Positions 1 to 11,772 of a DNA stretch of 64,000 bases are shown in pieces. A program made the position numbers and the translations under genes. The notes under the pieces are model-generated. The model did not search any database, was not told the DNA's origin, and saw only the letters and a program-made list of their open reading frames with translations. The stretch's first letter is position 1. Every line of letters starts with the position of its first letter. The DNA lies in assembly GCA_029747015.1 (NCBI GenBank), contig JAKOGI010000127.1, positions 1,059,501 through 1,123,500 of the forward strand. The letters are read 5' to 3'. The DNA is from Carnegiea gigantea (Eukaryota; Streptophyta; Magnoliopsida; Caryophyllales; Cactaceae).

Positions 1-434
1 AGTGGTAGTAGTGAGGGAAGTGAGTCGTTAAAGGTAGAGTCTAAATTTGTTGAGGAGTTGGCGGTAGGTGATGATGTAGAGGCTAGGAGTAGCAGGCGTG
101 GTAAACGGAGTGTTGTTGTTCCTGAAGTGGAGGTACTGTGGAGGTCGTTTGAGGAAGAGAATTTGATGCACTCTTCAGGTAGTGACTTCGAGGGTCAAGC
201 GAATAGTAAGGGTCAGAGTAGTATGAGTGTGTCCTTGGTGGAGGAGTTAAAGATGTCACAGCATAGGTGGGAGAATGGTGGAGGGAGGGGAGGTGGCCAG
301 GGTGGGGGGCATGTGTAGAAGGGGAGAACAGTGGTCGGCGACACAATGACAATAAGGTTGTTCCTGTTCAGGAGAGGAGGAGGCGGAGGAAGGCAGCAGG
401 TGATGGTGTAGTCATTACAAAGTCAGCATTAAAA

Positions 435-1134
435 TGGGGGACGAGCAAAGCTATGACTATTAGGGCTAGGTGCATGCTAGAATGCGTGGTTACTTCGAAT
501 GGGAGGATGACAACGTACCAAAGGGCAGCAGTGATAGGGTCTGTTTTACGACCAGTCGTTGAGTATCGATCCTTTGATATGGAGAGGAACTCAGTTGCAC
601 TTGTGAAGACGTGGGTGCTGCGTAGTAAGGCATTCAGGCTAGCAGACAGGCTGGTCCTGTTCTCCACATTTGATATTGCATTGCTGACTGGGTTATCCAC
701 AACTGGGGAATGGGTGGAGTTTAATGATGATAGTGTGATGACTGAGTTTGGCAACATTGTTAGGGCGTGACTGCATGAGGCAGAACAGGAGGAATTGAGA
801 AGAAAGAAGGTGAAAGAGGGGAAGGATACTCGTGTGTATAAGATCTTCATTGCTACGATGATGTACTTATGTGAACGCAATGCTAGGAAGAGTAGCTGCA
901 GTTGTGACTGAAGTTGTACACATGGTTGGTGCTCTGTGGCTTATTCCTCCCTCGTTCTGTATATGGAGCAGCATGGGAGCTAGAACGGTATGCAAATGAT
1001 CTGGAGGGGATGAATTGGTATGCATTGGCAGAGGCTATGTGGCGATACCTAGTTCAGTCTTTGGATGATATACAGCGGAGACTTTGCAACCCTGTTTTGC
1101 AGATCCAGTTCAACGAGTGTTGCCTCCTCCTTCA
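435..1134 (+). other. N-terminal DUF1985 / plant-mobile-like domain block of the Ulp1-type pseudogene
   Basis: The frame running to 767 contains the FDIALLTGLSTTGE segment, which resembles the F-x-I-x-L-x-TGL core of plant DUF1985 or mobile-domain proteins. The same frame continues past an in-frame TGA at 768-770 with a basic helix (EELRRKKVKEGKD) to about 909. A frame change then leads to a block at 914-1132 containing FLPRSVYGAAWELERY and WRYLVQSLDDIQRRL, the usual second half of this domain. A GTAACA donor-like site follows the CAG at 1133-1135. Recognition is from motif memory, so I am moderately sure of the family and confident that it is transposon-type coding sequence. Confidence 0.55.
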
Positions 1135-4100
1135 GGTAACAATTGTCAAACTTGCATACTTATAGGTAGCTCTTAATTAGACGCATGTAGTGTAGGAAGT
1201 GTGAATGTAAGTGGTGGGAGGTTGTGTACGGAACTGATTGTTGGTTGGTGTACTCAAGTAATGGTATGTGGTTATGCCACTGCAAATATTAGTAATTGTG
1301 AATTAGGAAGACCATCAGTTGGGTAGGTGTTATATAAAGTGAGTTATATGTGACATGCAAAAATGTGTAATGGTGGGGAAAAGGTGTCCATTATACGAAA
1401 TAGGTGTATTAAATAGTTGCATGTGCTGGTAAGTGGTGCAAAAAACGAAAGTGGGAGTCGAAGTTGGGTTCAATTGACATACTATGTAGTAAGTATTATA
1501 GACAAATTGACCTTTTAGGACACGCAATGGTATCTGTGCTGCCAATGTAGAAGGGTTTTGTGTACGCTGTTTTCCTATTGCTAAAGGTCATGATAAAGAA
1601 GCTCGTATTGTAATGTGGGAGTTGCTATGCACACTAATGCAGGTATGGTTCTACGAACACACGACTCGTTATGATTGTTACAAGAGGCAGACCTTCCCCC
1701 GTATTGCGAGTTAGTCTGAAGTGTACCATGGAGGTCGGTACGATGTATTCGAAGTTGTTGCCGGAATAAAGGAGGACAAGGTTAGTGTATAATGCTGCCA
1801 GTGCATTTATTTGCTTATATCCCAACGTGAAACTATTTTGTATTGACTTCAATAATTGTGTATTCGTGAAAATGTAGATAGTATCGATTTTGTACCTAGG
1901 GAAGAAGAGCTAGAAGAACCGATTGTGATGGACTTTATAGAGACAGACGAGTTCAAATATTATGTGGAAGATGTAGAGGTATTTGTCGTAATTTAGTTGG
2001 TTCAGGTGTGGGTTGTTATGCCAATCGCCAAAGCTATGTGGGGGCATGCTCTAAATATGGGCTAAGTGTAGTTGTATTCATGTGTATATATAGGGTGTTC
2101 TGAGCATTGAAGAGCGACTACAACGTGTAAGGGATTGCCTCCGTGTAGAAAATAATGCACATGCAGTGACGCATGCTAAGCTAGACTTATGCAAGGCTAG
2201 AGTGGCAAAGTTGGAGGTAATGGTATGTAACCAAGATAGAGACCGAGAGGAGAGATAGTACTCGCATTAGATATGCATGTGGATGGTGATGACATGGGCC
2301 TAGATACCACGGAAGTTGAATTTACTGCTGAGAGAGAGATCGAGCTAAATGTGGCCACTGAAATGTATGGGAAATAGTGTTGCAAAAGACATAGGAAGGG
2401 GGAGCAGTTGCCAAGGCTAGTTACGATAACTGTCGCGTCAGAAGAAGAGGCTGCTCATGGTAGTGAATGACATGGAGACATTGTTGCGCACCCCGAAGTT
2501 GAGAATGAGGTTGTACTGCTGAAGTAGAAGACATACGGAATGGAGAGCACTTGACAGGGGCTGTCACCATAATGATGGAGTGTGAGGAAGAGGCTGCTGC
2601 TAAGCAGCCACCACAGGTACAGGTTGGTGTCACCCCTGAAGTGCAGAAAGAACCCAACAGTGTTGTACAAGAAGTGATGGGGGGTGGTGAGCAGTTCACA
2701 TGGGATGATGGGATTAGTACAAAGTGCATGGAAGACACTCCATACGGTAGCTAGGTAGTACAGGCAGACATTGTTGGAGCTCTTGGAACATAGAAACAGG
2801 CCAGTGTTGAAGAGGAGGAGGGGAAGGATGGTATGGGTGAGTGTGGTACTAGCCATCAAAAGGGAGGTAGTTCGTCCAATATTACGAAGCGATTAAAGCG
2901 AACGGGCAGGCTAAGTAAAGCAGCTACAGCGCAGTTGTCCCTGTATGCAAATGTTGTAGGTTGTCGTAGCGTGCAAGGATGAAAGGGGTCGCAGACCAGT
3001 AGTGAGAGGATTACACCACGGGCTATCAAGGGGTGTGGGATATGAGGCACATGAAGAGGTGTAGGTAATAGATGTTGCTCCCATTGTAACATCAGAGTCA
3101 GGGTCAGTTAAAGGACAGATGAGGCAGCACATGAGGTAACGGCGGGTACAACATTTCTGCATGATTGCATGATATGTATGAGTTTTGGTTTTTTATGTAC
3201 ATGTGACTTTTTTATTTGGAGGCTATGGATACCGAAAAGAAGGATGCAAAGACTAATAGGAGGACGATATCCATGACCGGTACAGAGTTGAATGTGGTGG
3301 TTAGCGAGGAGGTATGTGTTCGATTAGTATCATTGAATGAATCTTGCCCAACCGTTGTGTGTAATGGGTGCAGGCAGTGAAAGTGTACTTGATGGTGCCA
3401 TTGTTAGTGAGGAGTTGAACCTGTTTAAGGACATAAGAAGTAAGTGGAAGAAATTCAAAACAGGCAAGGAGGAGTGGTACGTAATACCTTCCTGTCCTCC
3501 CAACTCATTGAGTGCAATTTTTTTCTGCCTGTGTTTGTTGAATGGGTTGAAAAAATTTAAAGTCAGGCAAATGGAGTTGCCTAAGTTGAAACCATAGCAC
3601 ATTTGTGCCGACTACTTGGAGGACCTAATCCACGTGGTTCCCCAGTACGGGGCCGGTGATGATGCAACAAAGTATTACATAGGGGGATTTGCAATTGACC
3701 TGTACTCAGGCCTACTTCAGGGTCGACAACAACAATTCCCGAGGCTTTGCTAGAGGTCGGTCTTCTTGGGCTGTTGTGATAAGGTGAGTCTAATTTTCCC
3801 TACACAAATAAAAATGACTGCCATTTCAAATTCATTTGTCTATGGATGTATCCCAATTCCTTAACTAATACTTTTACAGGCTAAACTTTCGAGAAGCAGC
3901 GTCATGTCGGGTGCCATTTGGGGAATTATTCAGAAACATATGTGTGCAAGTCTTCAGTTTGTAAATTACCATATGATTACGTTGTATCATGCATTAGTTG
4001 TTGTTCATAACATGGAAGTTGGATAATATAATATGTTTGGCATATATTACACCGCGTGTAATGTGTATACGTAGATGCATGGGTGGTGAAGAGATGCGGA

Positions 4101-4205
4101 GCGTAAAGACATTGGAGTTCGATACTAAATTTTGAACTACAAAGTTGTTCTTCACTTATTTTATTTACATTACGTGCACGTGATTACTCTTACTACAATC
4201 TTTTT

Positions 4206-4815
4206 AGGTTTTCATGCCGCTGCATGAGGTAGAACGGAAACACTGACTTCTGTTTGCTTCTAATTTGAGTGAGGGGTGTTACCTAATGACTCAGTGTCAT
4301 CCCTCGCTGACAAGCATAAAGCTTCTCCACACACTTAAGTACTAAAGCAATGACGATTCAATGACCCTCGTACGACGACTATAATGACAAAATTGGCTTA
4401 ACGTTAGCTTGGAACTTGCATTCATGCATTCTTCTAGATATGTGCAACCCCTTGAGTGGGACATTAATCATCCCTGTTGTCCCCAACAGGACAAGTCAGC
4501 CTTTCACTCATGTGATGCCTCGAATTGATGGTTACTTATGTGTAAGATTTGAAATTCACATGTGTTAATTGCCTGTGTAGTGGACATGATTGTCTGTTGT
4601 ATGTCATAGCATTCATGGTTGTGCTATCAATTAAGACTGACGAGTTATACTTCGGGGGTAGTTTTGTTAGGCATATGGGGGAGAAATCCCTTTTGAGTAT
4701 TCTCCAAGGGAAAATCGCCCACTTCCCTGATGCATTACAAGGTATTTATCTGTTTATGATTGTGCATTTGGTGACCGAAAGCCTTGTACCTTACACCATA
4801 TGCATTGCATTGTAG
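4206..4815 (+). pseudogene. Ulp1 peptidase catalytic core, broken at the His-Trp motif
   Basis: Reading from about 4209 gives FMPLHEVERKH followed by a stop and then LLFASNLSEGCYL. In Ulp1 peptidases the catalytic His is followed by Trp (HW); here the His codon is 4241-4243 and the next codon is TGA at 4244-4246, one base away from TGG. The catalytic Cys is recognisable at 4591-4593 in SGHDCLLYVIAFM, where the family usually has D-C-G-V. The tail (FGGSFVRHMGEKSLLSILQGKIAHFPDALQ) is typical of transposon-borne plant copies. The segment between His and Cys contains further stops and the expected Asp is not clear. In living members this enzyme removes SUMO from proteins in the nucleus; this copy cannot be active. 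Confidence 0.6.
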
Positions 4816-5019
4816 GGTAGGTTTCCCTGATCCTCATAGTTGGCTATCCCAAAATCAACCAAATTTGCAAATGTAAATACCTGGTTTTGAGGAAAGCATT
4901 GCAGGGTAGGGTGGAGTGGTAGGTTTGTTGGTTGACATTGTGGTGTGTGCATTTATCCTTTCATGTAATCATTTTCATTATTGTCCGGCACATTACAGAT
5001 GGCAAATATATTATATATA

Positions 5020-5950
5020 GTTTGAGAATGATGACATTGTATGAGGGACATTAATGTTTTCTCTAAGAGAATTGTGGGTGGTTGCAATTTTCTAGGACTT
5101 TGTTAACCCCTACCACCATGTTCCTAATCCCGGGTTTACCTCATATGAAATTGGGATTAGCACCACACTTCCACAAAAGCTGTGTCATTATCATTCATGC
5201 ATGATATCGTACTAACATTGGAGGAGAAAGAAGAGTATTTTATCCATATTGCAAGACAAATGTGTGCAGTTGTATTTTTGTTGGACTTTGTTAACCCGTA
5301 GTAGCATGTTCCTAATCTAGGGTTTACTTCGAATGACATTGAGGTTAGCACCCCATTGCCATAGAAGCTGTATCATGGTCATTCATGTATGATCTCATGC
5401 TACCATTGAAAATGGGGACATTACTATTTTCTTCATATTGGAAGATAAATGTGGGCGGTTGTAATTTTGGTGGACTTTGTTAACATGTACTAGCATGTTC
5501 CAAGTCTAGGGTTTGGTTCATATGAAATTAGGGTTAGCATCCACTTTCAGCAGAACTTAATTGATTGTCATTCACCTATGATCTCCTACTACCATTATAG
5601 GAGGGACATTACTAGTTTGTCTATATTGGAACATAATTGTGGGTGGTTGTAGTTTTCCTGGACTTTGTTAACCCCTACGGGCAGGTTCCCAATCCAGGGT
5701 TAGCACCTCATTTTCGCAGAAGCTGTGTTATTGTCATTCAAGTATGATCTCGTTGTACCATTATAGGAGGGACACTAGTATTTTCCCCATTTTGCAGCAG
5801 ATATGTGGGTCATTATAGTATTGTGGTCCAAGCTTAACCCCTAGTACCATGTTCTGAATCCAGGGTTTGTGTTATATGCAAATGGGGCTAGCACTATATT
5901 ATGGCATAAGCTGTTACCTTGTCATTCAAGTATTACGTCCAACTAAGTAC
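5020..5950. repeat. Tandem array, about five diverged units of about 188 bp
   Basis: The landmark GGACTTTGTTAAC recurs at about 5095, 5283, 5472 and 5660 (spacing 188, 189, 188), with a more diverged unit near 5825. Each unit also carries a variant of the GGGTTAGCACC block, the TCATTCA-GTATGATCTC block and an ATTATAGGAGGGACATTA block in the same order. Units are well diverged, so the array is old. It begins about 200 bp after the Ulp1-type remnant. The unit length is close to a nucleosome repeat, as in many plant satellites. Confidence 0.85.
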
Positions 5951-7603
5951 ACATGTCATTGTACGTACACTGAAGCGTCCTCCATTATCATGGACCAAAA
6001 TAATGGCAACCAACTATACGCATCCATACGGGTTATGCATGTTTAGTACATACTACCAATATGTATGATGCCTACATGTCCTACGTGGCATACTTACATG
6101 AGGTTTGCCCGTAACCTATAGTAGAATTCAAACGTTGATGTACGCAGATGGGCCTTGCTGATGGTCTTCCGGCTTTCCCTACGTAGGGGTACTTTATACG
6201 TATGTGTACATGACTATGTTTGAGCACTGCTATAATGTGTTGAAGTAGGTTCCCAAGAAATGTTGGTCTAAAATTACCCTACTAGACAACTACACTGAGT
6301 AGGAGGATGTCGATCACTAATGTAACCATGAACAACGACATCCAAATAACCTCCACTTGATTGGTTGTCCGAACTTGGGACTTGAAAAATAGCTCACTCT
6401 CCTTACAGACCCTTAAAGTAGCATTACTTATAAGTAGCTCCAACCATAGCTTGTGTATTTCATCCTAAATGTTTCACACCAACACCTTGCCTTCCGCTGT
6501 GACAGGGCCATCAACCCAAATGACGTGGTCACACCTCATCCGCAACAATGGTGTGAACGTGAAATTGTTAAATATTAATATCAATAGTCATATGATGGAA
6601 TTAATGTCATGTGCTATACTTACAGTGTGGCAGCTTGTGTGCCTCCTTAAACTATTCGTATCAGCTGCTATAATATCAACGGGGTCACCACAGTCACACA
6701 CAATCCCTAAATCTGTGGTTGAATTGCCCAGGTTTGCTATAACTGCTTAATCCTCCGTTTAATTAATGCTATTAATGAGAGCTGTAACTCATAAAGTAAT
6801 TGGAAAGCCTTTGAGTTAGTGTAGGGACTAATGCAGGTTGGGTGGGAAGGTGGGAGAAGTTAATGGTTACATGTATTAAATAGTCATTACTCATATGTTG
6901 ATTAAGTAGAATTTGAAAGAGGTTGGAGGGAGTTGACTCAGGTTGGCAGGATTGTTTCCCACCCATGCTCCCATTCTTGCCTTTTGGTGTAGTGATGATG
7001 GCCATTGAGTCCCACAGCAATAATGATACCTATTGACACACAATTGATTACGTTAAACAAATGGGGGAAATGGGGATGATTATAATGCAAAATAAATTGT
7101 ACGATATTTGGCAAATTATTACAAATATGGGTGGTCACCCTCTTTTGTTGTGCCACACTAACCTCGTACGCTACAGTAAATTACATATCCGTTCCATCTT
7201 AGGTGAACTTACCAAACACAACATAATGTGTAATGTATTATAATAAATATAACTAACGCAACATAATGTAATGTTGAACGTGGTATAACAGAGGTAATTT
7301 ATTTTACATTTCACTCAAAACTGATCATGTTACACACTGTAGATTATAGATATAATTATATCTTTTCCAACTCATACCAAGTAAAATTATAAGCACTCCT
7401 AACCAACTGTATAAGCTAGGGTTAGCACACCATCATACGCATACGTTTACATTGTCTACGAAAGTAGGTGATGTTGGTTGGGATATTGATGGCAGTATTA
7501 TGTACATAACACTTAACATCATGTGCTCTCCCCTCTCATTGCATGACAACCCTACTAAATATAACACACATATTGAAGGACCCTCCCTCACAATATTAGT
7601 GTC
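5951..7603. other. Stretch with no supported gene
   Basis: No ORF here has a recognisable motif. Short ORFs exist on both strands (for example 6469-6750 + and 6772-7020 -) but are unsupported. The sequence is AT-rich and probably decayed transposon filler, which is inference only. Confidence 0.5.
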
Positions 7604-7840
7604 ATGACCAACAATGATGATATTGAAGAACTACCAACCTTGGGATGGGTTGATGATCATCAATTCACCCCTCTTAACAATGTGACCTTGCAGTCTTCCA
7701 TGGATTTTCCAGTGAGATCATGGGATGACGACTTAACCCATGTCGACAGAAAGCGATATACCACCTTGAAGTGTATGCTCCTAGTAGGTAGGATCATACC
7801 AAGTCTTGTGCCGATTGTGAAGGAGTTTGATAGGAACTAG
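7604..7840 (+). CDS. Short unrecognised ORF, likely part of a decayed coding segment
   Basis: A 78-codon ORF opening MTNNDDIEELPTLGWVDDH, acidic at its start and with no motif I recognise. After its stop the frame continues with WRSLIWEGRRWIFRVGNKVEWEGLMDTF before breaking, which suggests a formerly longer coding sequence reaching toward the LINE endonuclease scrap at 8192. It could be the 5' part of that element (ORF1 region) or an unrelated captured exon. Existence as a functional gene is doubtful. Confidence 0.25.
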   Translation: MTNNDDIEELPTLGWVDDHQFTPLNNVTLQSSMDFPVRSWDDDLTHVDRKRYTTLKCMLLVGRIIPSLVPIVKEFDRN

Positions 7841-8191
7841 GGTCTTGACTGGAGATCACTTATTTGGGAAGGCAGAAGATGGATATTTCGTGTGGGGAAT
7901 AAGGTGGAATGGGAGGGTCTAATGGACACATTTAACATTGACCCCACCCCTACCCCATGCTACACTTCGTAATCTAGATATGTTTGCTCTAGCAATCTTT
8001 AGACCATTGAATACGGTGGGTGGACTGACCACACATACCTGCATGTCCTTCCTGTTGGAGGTACAACTACTATAGTGGATGTCACTTTGAGGACCATACA
8101 ACAGTTGAATGGAGTCATATATAACATTGAACTTCAAATCACCGAGTCCAAGCGAGGAGTGCCATAGGGCATTCCACTTACAACAACAACA

Positions 8192-8520
8192 ACAGATGTT
8201 CAGATATGTACATGGAATTGTAGAGGTATACTAAGAACCACCTTTAGACCAAATTTATTCACTTTGAGAACAACTGACTCACCCATTGTCATCCTAACTA
8301 TGACACGTGCTTGTCAAAGCAACGCTCATCAGCTCCAAAGGTAGGTACATTGGATGAATTACTTTTACACTGAGACATTGGGTTTTGTCGGAGGAGTGGC
8401 AGTAAAGGTGTTCTTGTATGGTTTCCGTAGTGACCCCAACCACGTCTCCTTCAAGGCCAAGGTAAGGAGTACCACAAATATTGTTGTTGTCATTCATCCT
8501 TTCATTACAACCACTAATGT
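8192..8520 (+). pseudogene. LINE-type (non-LTR) apurinic endonuclease fragment
   Basis: The frame beginning at 8192 reads TDVQICTWNCRGILRTTF, then PIVILTMTRACQS, and after an internal stop near 8342 YFYTETLGFVGGVAV. This matches the order of the exo/endonuclease-phosphatase domain at the N terminus of plant LINE ORF2: the WNCRG box (Asn at 8216-8218), the LTETR box, and the GF-x-GG box. The catalytic Glu of LTETR is Met here (codon 8300-8302). No reverse transcriptase follows, so only about 110 codons of the endonuclease survive. Family assignment rests on motif order and spacing. Confidence 0.6.
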
Positions 8521-8589
8521 CATCTTTCTAACATTGTTTCTGAAACAAGGGTGTTGCATTATATCCATCATCAATGTCGAAGCATAGTC

Positions 8590-9339
8590 CCCATCACCAG
8601 TTTCTAAGATCTTACTATTCGGGTTTGTTTGTATAACACCAATGCTCTGAACAAATAGCCCGATATTGTACCTATAGCAACCCAGTAGTCTATAACTAGT
8701 TTAAAGGATGTTGATGTCGTGATCATTTGATTTTTGTCATCAGTATGATGGTCTGCCACCAGCACCCTACATGTTCCAATATAGGGCAAAGGGTGAGAAA
8801 TCGGTTATTGCTCCTGACCGCTTGTAAGATAACCTAAAACATAATGAGCACTATCCTGGGTTATGTTTTATTCATTGAGGGGTTATTATGCTCAGTGGAA
8901 GTTCTGACAAAGGCGACATTGAAACTATTACAACTAATTGTACTATATTGAGAACCTAATTTGGACCTTCCCCATTGTAGAACCCATAATATAAACCCAA
9001 ATTTCATACTATGGTACCTCGGGTTAGAGCAACATATTCACCAGGTTAGTTGTGTGCTCTATTGCAGGTATGTTAGTGTCATGATTAACGATAAAGTTGT
9101 ACCGTATACAAATAATCAGCATAGTCAGGACGTTAGCCATGAAAGGAATAACTTAGACATTAAACATTAATATTTTACACAAGATCACCCACTTTCAACT
9201 ACAAAAGTAAATGGCACTGAGACATTGAAATTGTCATCCTTAAATGATGGAGACATTTTTCCTTGTATGATACCCTATGATAGTGGCCAAAACGTCGGCC
9301 ACTTTGACATACCTTGCAGAAGGATAACTTCTACTAGTA
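8590..9339. other. Stretch with no supported gene
   Basis: No convincing coding, RNA or repeat structure seen on either strand; only short unsupported ORFs such as 8961-9170 +. Confidence 0.5.
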
Positions 9340-9850
9340 CGTGCAGAACGTAACTGCAAACTAAGTCATCCATGTCGCGAATGCAATTGCAACGATGACT
9401 ATGATAACAACAACACAAATTTGGAGCATGTTTTGCAACTTAGCTACCTAAACCCTAAGTCCATGCTCAATATTTATCTTCTCAGACTCCACCCAATATT
9501 GTTTATTTCGATCTCCAAGCACCCGGTCTCGAGTGTCAATGTGCTCCTCCACCAATTAATCGATAACCTCCATAGACTGTGGTGTACTCAGGATCAACAA
9601 ACATGAAGAAATCACACTCAATCTCGTCCTACACAAACATATTAACACAACGCACATGGAGGGTGTCACAACAATTGTTGTCCCTCATCATACAATGTTA
9701 ACATTTTACGATCATTTATATATGGTTCAACAATTTCATATGCATTTGGAACTTACCATCTTCAGACACCGAGCATAATGCCTGCGGTAGTTGTCATTGC
9801 TCTCCCTCTTGACTGCCTCAAGGCCACACTTGCAATACTGGGTCATTGTG
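9340..9850 (-). pseudogene. GRF-type zinc-finger protein pseudogene, two exons, C-terminal membrane anchor
   Basis: Read on the - strand, exon 1 (about 9850-9757) encodes YCKCGLEAVKRESNDNYRR then HYARCLKM and ends at a good donor (GTAAGT on the - strand, 9756-9751). Exon 2 starts after a TAG acceptor at 9628 and opens DEIECDFFMFVDPEY. Together these give the GRF zinc finger pattern (C-x-C-G ... N-x-x-R-x-x-x-x-C ... C-x-F-F-x-W-x-D), with the usual Trp replaced by Phe. Downstream is a charged, coiled-coil-like segment (VEEHIDTRDRVLGDRNKQYW) and then a hydrophobic helix (ICVVVIIVIVAIAFATWM), the usual ending of the small plant GRF-finger family. A frameshift near 9575 and stops within exon 2 make it a pseudogene. 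Molecular role of the family is poorly known; nucleic-acid binding is the usual inference. Confidence 0.65.
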
Positions 9851-10244
9851 CAACAACCACATGCCCCATCCTAGTCATCCTCAGAAGTATCTGAACTGAG
9901 TGGCCCACCACTTGTAACAGTCATACACCCCTTATAATTTTATCCAGAGTGTAGACCACTTCTTAGTTTGGTAATAATCGTGTATGGGTAAGAAAAGTGG
10001 ACCTTTTTACCAGCTAACTCCTCACATTTGCTGAAATAAAGGAAGTTGCTACAATTAAGACAACTTTTAAATAACTACCCAACCTTGCTCCACTAACCTT
10101 GTTGCTAATCAATGCAAGTGTGTTAACATGGACTTGTCCCCCACACACGCTAAACTTGCATTCAAGGCACCTACCAATCTACACTTACACCTAAGGCCAC
10201 CAATGACCACATGTTTTTCCTTCACATACCATCAGCGTAATTCA
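9851..10244. other. Flank of the GRF pseudogene, nothing else recognised
   Basis: This would be the 5' side of the - strand GRF gene. Short peptides can be read but no motif or clear promoter is visible. Confidence 0.4.
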
Positions 10245-10690
10245 TTTTTGTTTTCATAAACCACATAACAAAGAAGTGACACATAAATAAATGAAGTACT
10301 CTATCCATGTAATCTAAAATTTATATAGAAGTTCGTGTTTTCATGAAACCCATCACAAAGAAATGATGTATTGCATCCATATACTCTTAAATTTATAAGT
10401 CATGTGCAGTTTCTGTTTTCAGGAATCGCATGACCACAAAATGACGGACAAGTAAACGACGCATTGCACCATACAGTGTACAATTATAATTCATTTAAAG
10501 TTTGTGTTTTTAAGAACCACATGCGAAATAATTGCTGGACAAATGAACAATGTTTTCTATCCATATAATCTACAATTTATATACAATGTATAGCTTGCAT
10601 TGTCCTAAACCATACGACAAATCCATGATGGAGAAATAAATGACGTATTCGACGCAAATAGTTAAAAATTTTCGATATTATATATAAACT
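10245..10690. repeat. Diverged tandem array, about five units of 80-95 bp
   Basis: A core resembling GTGTTTTCATGAACCACAT followed by CAAAGAAATGACG and a CCATATAATCTA-AATTTATATA block recurs at about 10250, 10337, 10414, 10504 and 10599. Units are heavily diverged and vary in length. Together with the 188-bp array it flanks the LINE/GRF segment. Origin unknown. Confidence 0.65.
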
Positions 10691-11379
10691 AGTGTGTCAC
10701 TATACACACCCATTTACACTGAAAATTCATGGACCTCGATAATGGAATTTTGCTGCTGGCTTCATATTCGGTTCCCTCATCCTTTATGGTTCTTTCTCGG
10801 ATTTCTGATTGTTTGAACCTAGGTTACTAACTATGTGGAACCAGGTCAACAACATGAGACATCTTCTTACATACCAAATGTTACGGGGATTCCCTCCCAC
10901 TCTTGTCGCCAACTCAATGGTGAACCATATACAGAGTGTACCACAAAAAACCACCATGTGACCATATATTCCATGACATTGCAGATATGACTGATAATAA
11001 CATTCGGCACAACAAACAAACTACACCACGACATACGTGAGGGGCAAGTAAGGGCAAGCCATCCTCAGAGAATGTACACACTAACTTCCCCTGAAAATTT
11101 GCTAAATACTTAACTTACGAGGACAACTTACTTATATTCCATGTACATTTGAGTACTTCCCATCAAGTAACTCTTCCACAGCAATGACATCCCCTTCATA
11201 GTCAGCATCGAAGTCAGCATGCGGGCTCTTGCAGGTGTTATTCTAGTACCCCACCTCACCATACTTCGAACATTTCTTTCTACGTACTCCTTATGTCTGT
11301 CATTCCCTACTCTCTGATTGTGGCTTGCCTTGTTTGTGTGGATTAAGAAGAGCCAAAATGCATCGGTTGTAGTCATCAT
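10691..11379. other. Stretch with no supported gene, adjacent to the broken end of the Copia element
   Basis: A Copia reverse transcriptase would be expected here on the - strand but none of its motifs is visible. The - strand ORF 11128-11379 has no recognised domain and may hold the last trace of the Copia linker. Confidence 0.45.
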
Positions 11380-11772
11380 CTAGAGATTTGCCACCAACAA
11401 CATGACCAGTTCTGTCGTCCATGAATCGTGGGACCTTCATTGTTTGTCTGCCTGGGTGAGGCATCCCTTCCCATTTCTCTAAGAGGTGTGGGGCTCTGAG
11501 CATGTGGAGAATTGCTCCCACTATCCCTTTGGGCCCTGGGATCTTGAACATGTGGACTAACTGCATGTTCGGGAACAGGAGATTGAGGATGGAGATTGAG
11601 GACGGACCTCACTCAAAGGTTGACTGTCCCCATGTATAGGCAATTGAGGACGAATCTCATTCTCCTGAGCAAACAAGTGTCTCTCATCCCTTTCGGATAA
11701 AGGAGGCATGCTATCTTTGGTGACTTGGTTAGAGTCCAAATTCTCCCCCTCACCGAAAGATGGTTGGATGTC
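11380..11772 (-). pseudogene. Copia integrase-RT linker, truncated
   Basis: Pro/Ser/His-rich peptide (SPVPEHAVSPHVQDPRAQRD, then SPTPLREMGRDASPRQ and GRQNWSCC) of the type that joins integrase to reverse transcriptase in this Copia group. Frames change repeatedly. No RT motif follows. Confidence 0.6.

Larger units (their letters stand above)
1..4815 (+). pseudogene. Decayed Ulp1/C48 cysteine-peptidase-type gene (plant mobile-domain style), 5' end outside window
   Basis: A multi-exon + strand coding remnant. Seen: an N-terminal block at about 435-1134, acidic and coiled-coil-like stretches at about 1880-1975 and 2092-2220 (Glu/Arg/Leu-rich, preceded by plausible splice junctions), a Lys-rich block at 3380-3480, and a C-terminal block at 4206-4815 that looks like the catalytic core of a Ulp1 (SUMO-deconjugating) Cys peptidase. 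Plants carry many such genes inside Mutator-like or related transposons, where an N-terminal DUF1985 or plant-mobile domain precedes Ulp1; that family placement is knowledge, not a search result. Stops and frame changes separate every block (for example TGA at 768-770 and 4244-4246), so it is not expected to make protein. Downstream lies a tandem array, a common companion of such elements. No transposase or terminal inverted repeats were found, so the carrier is undetermined. Confidence 0.6.
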
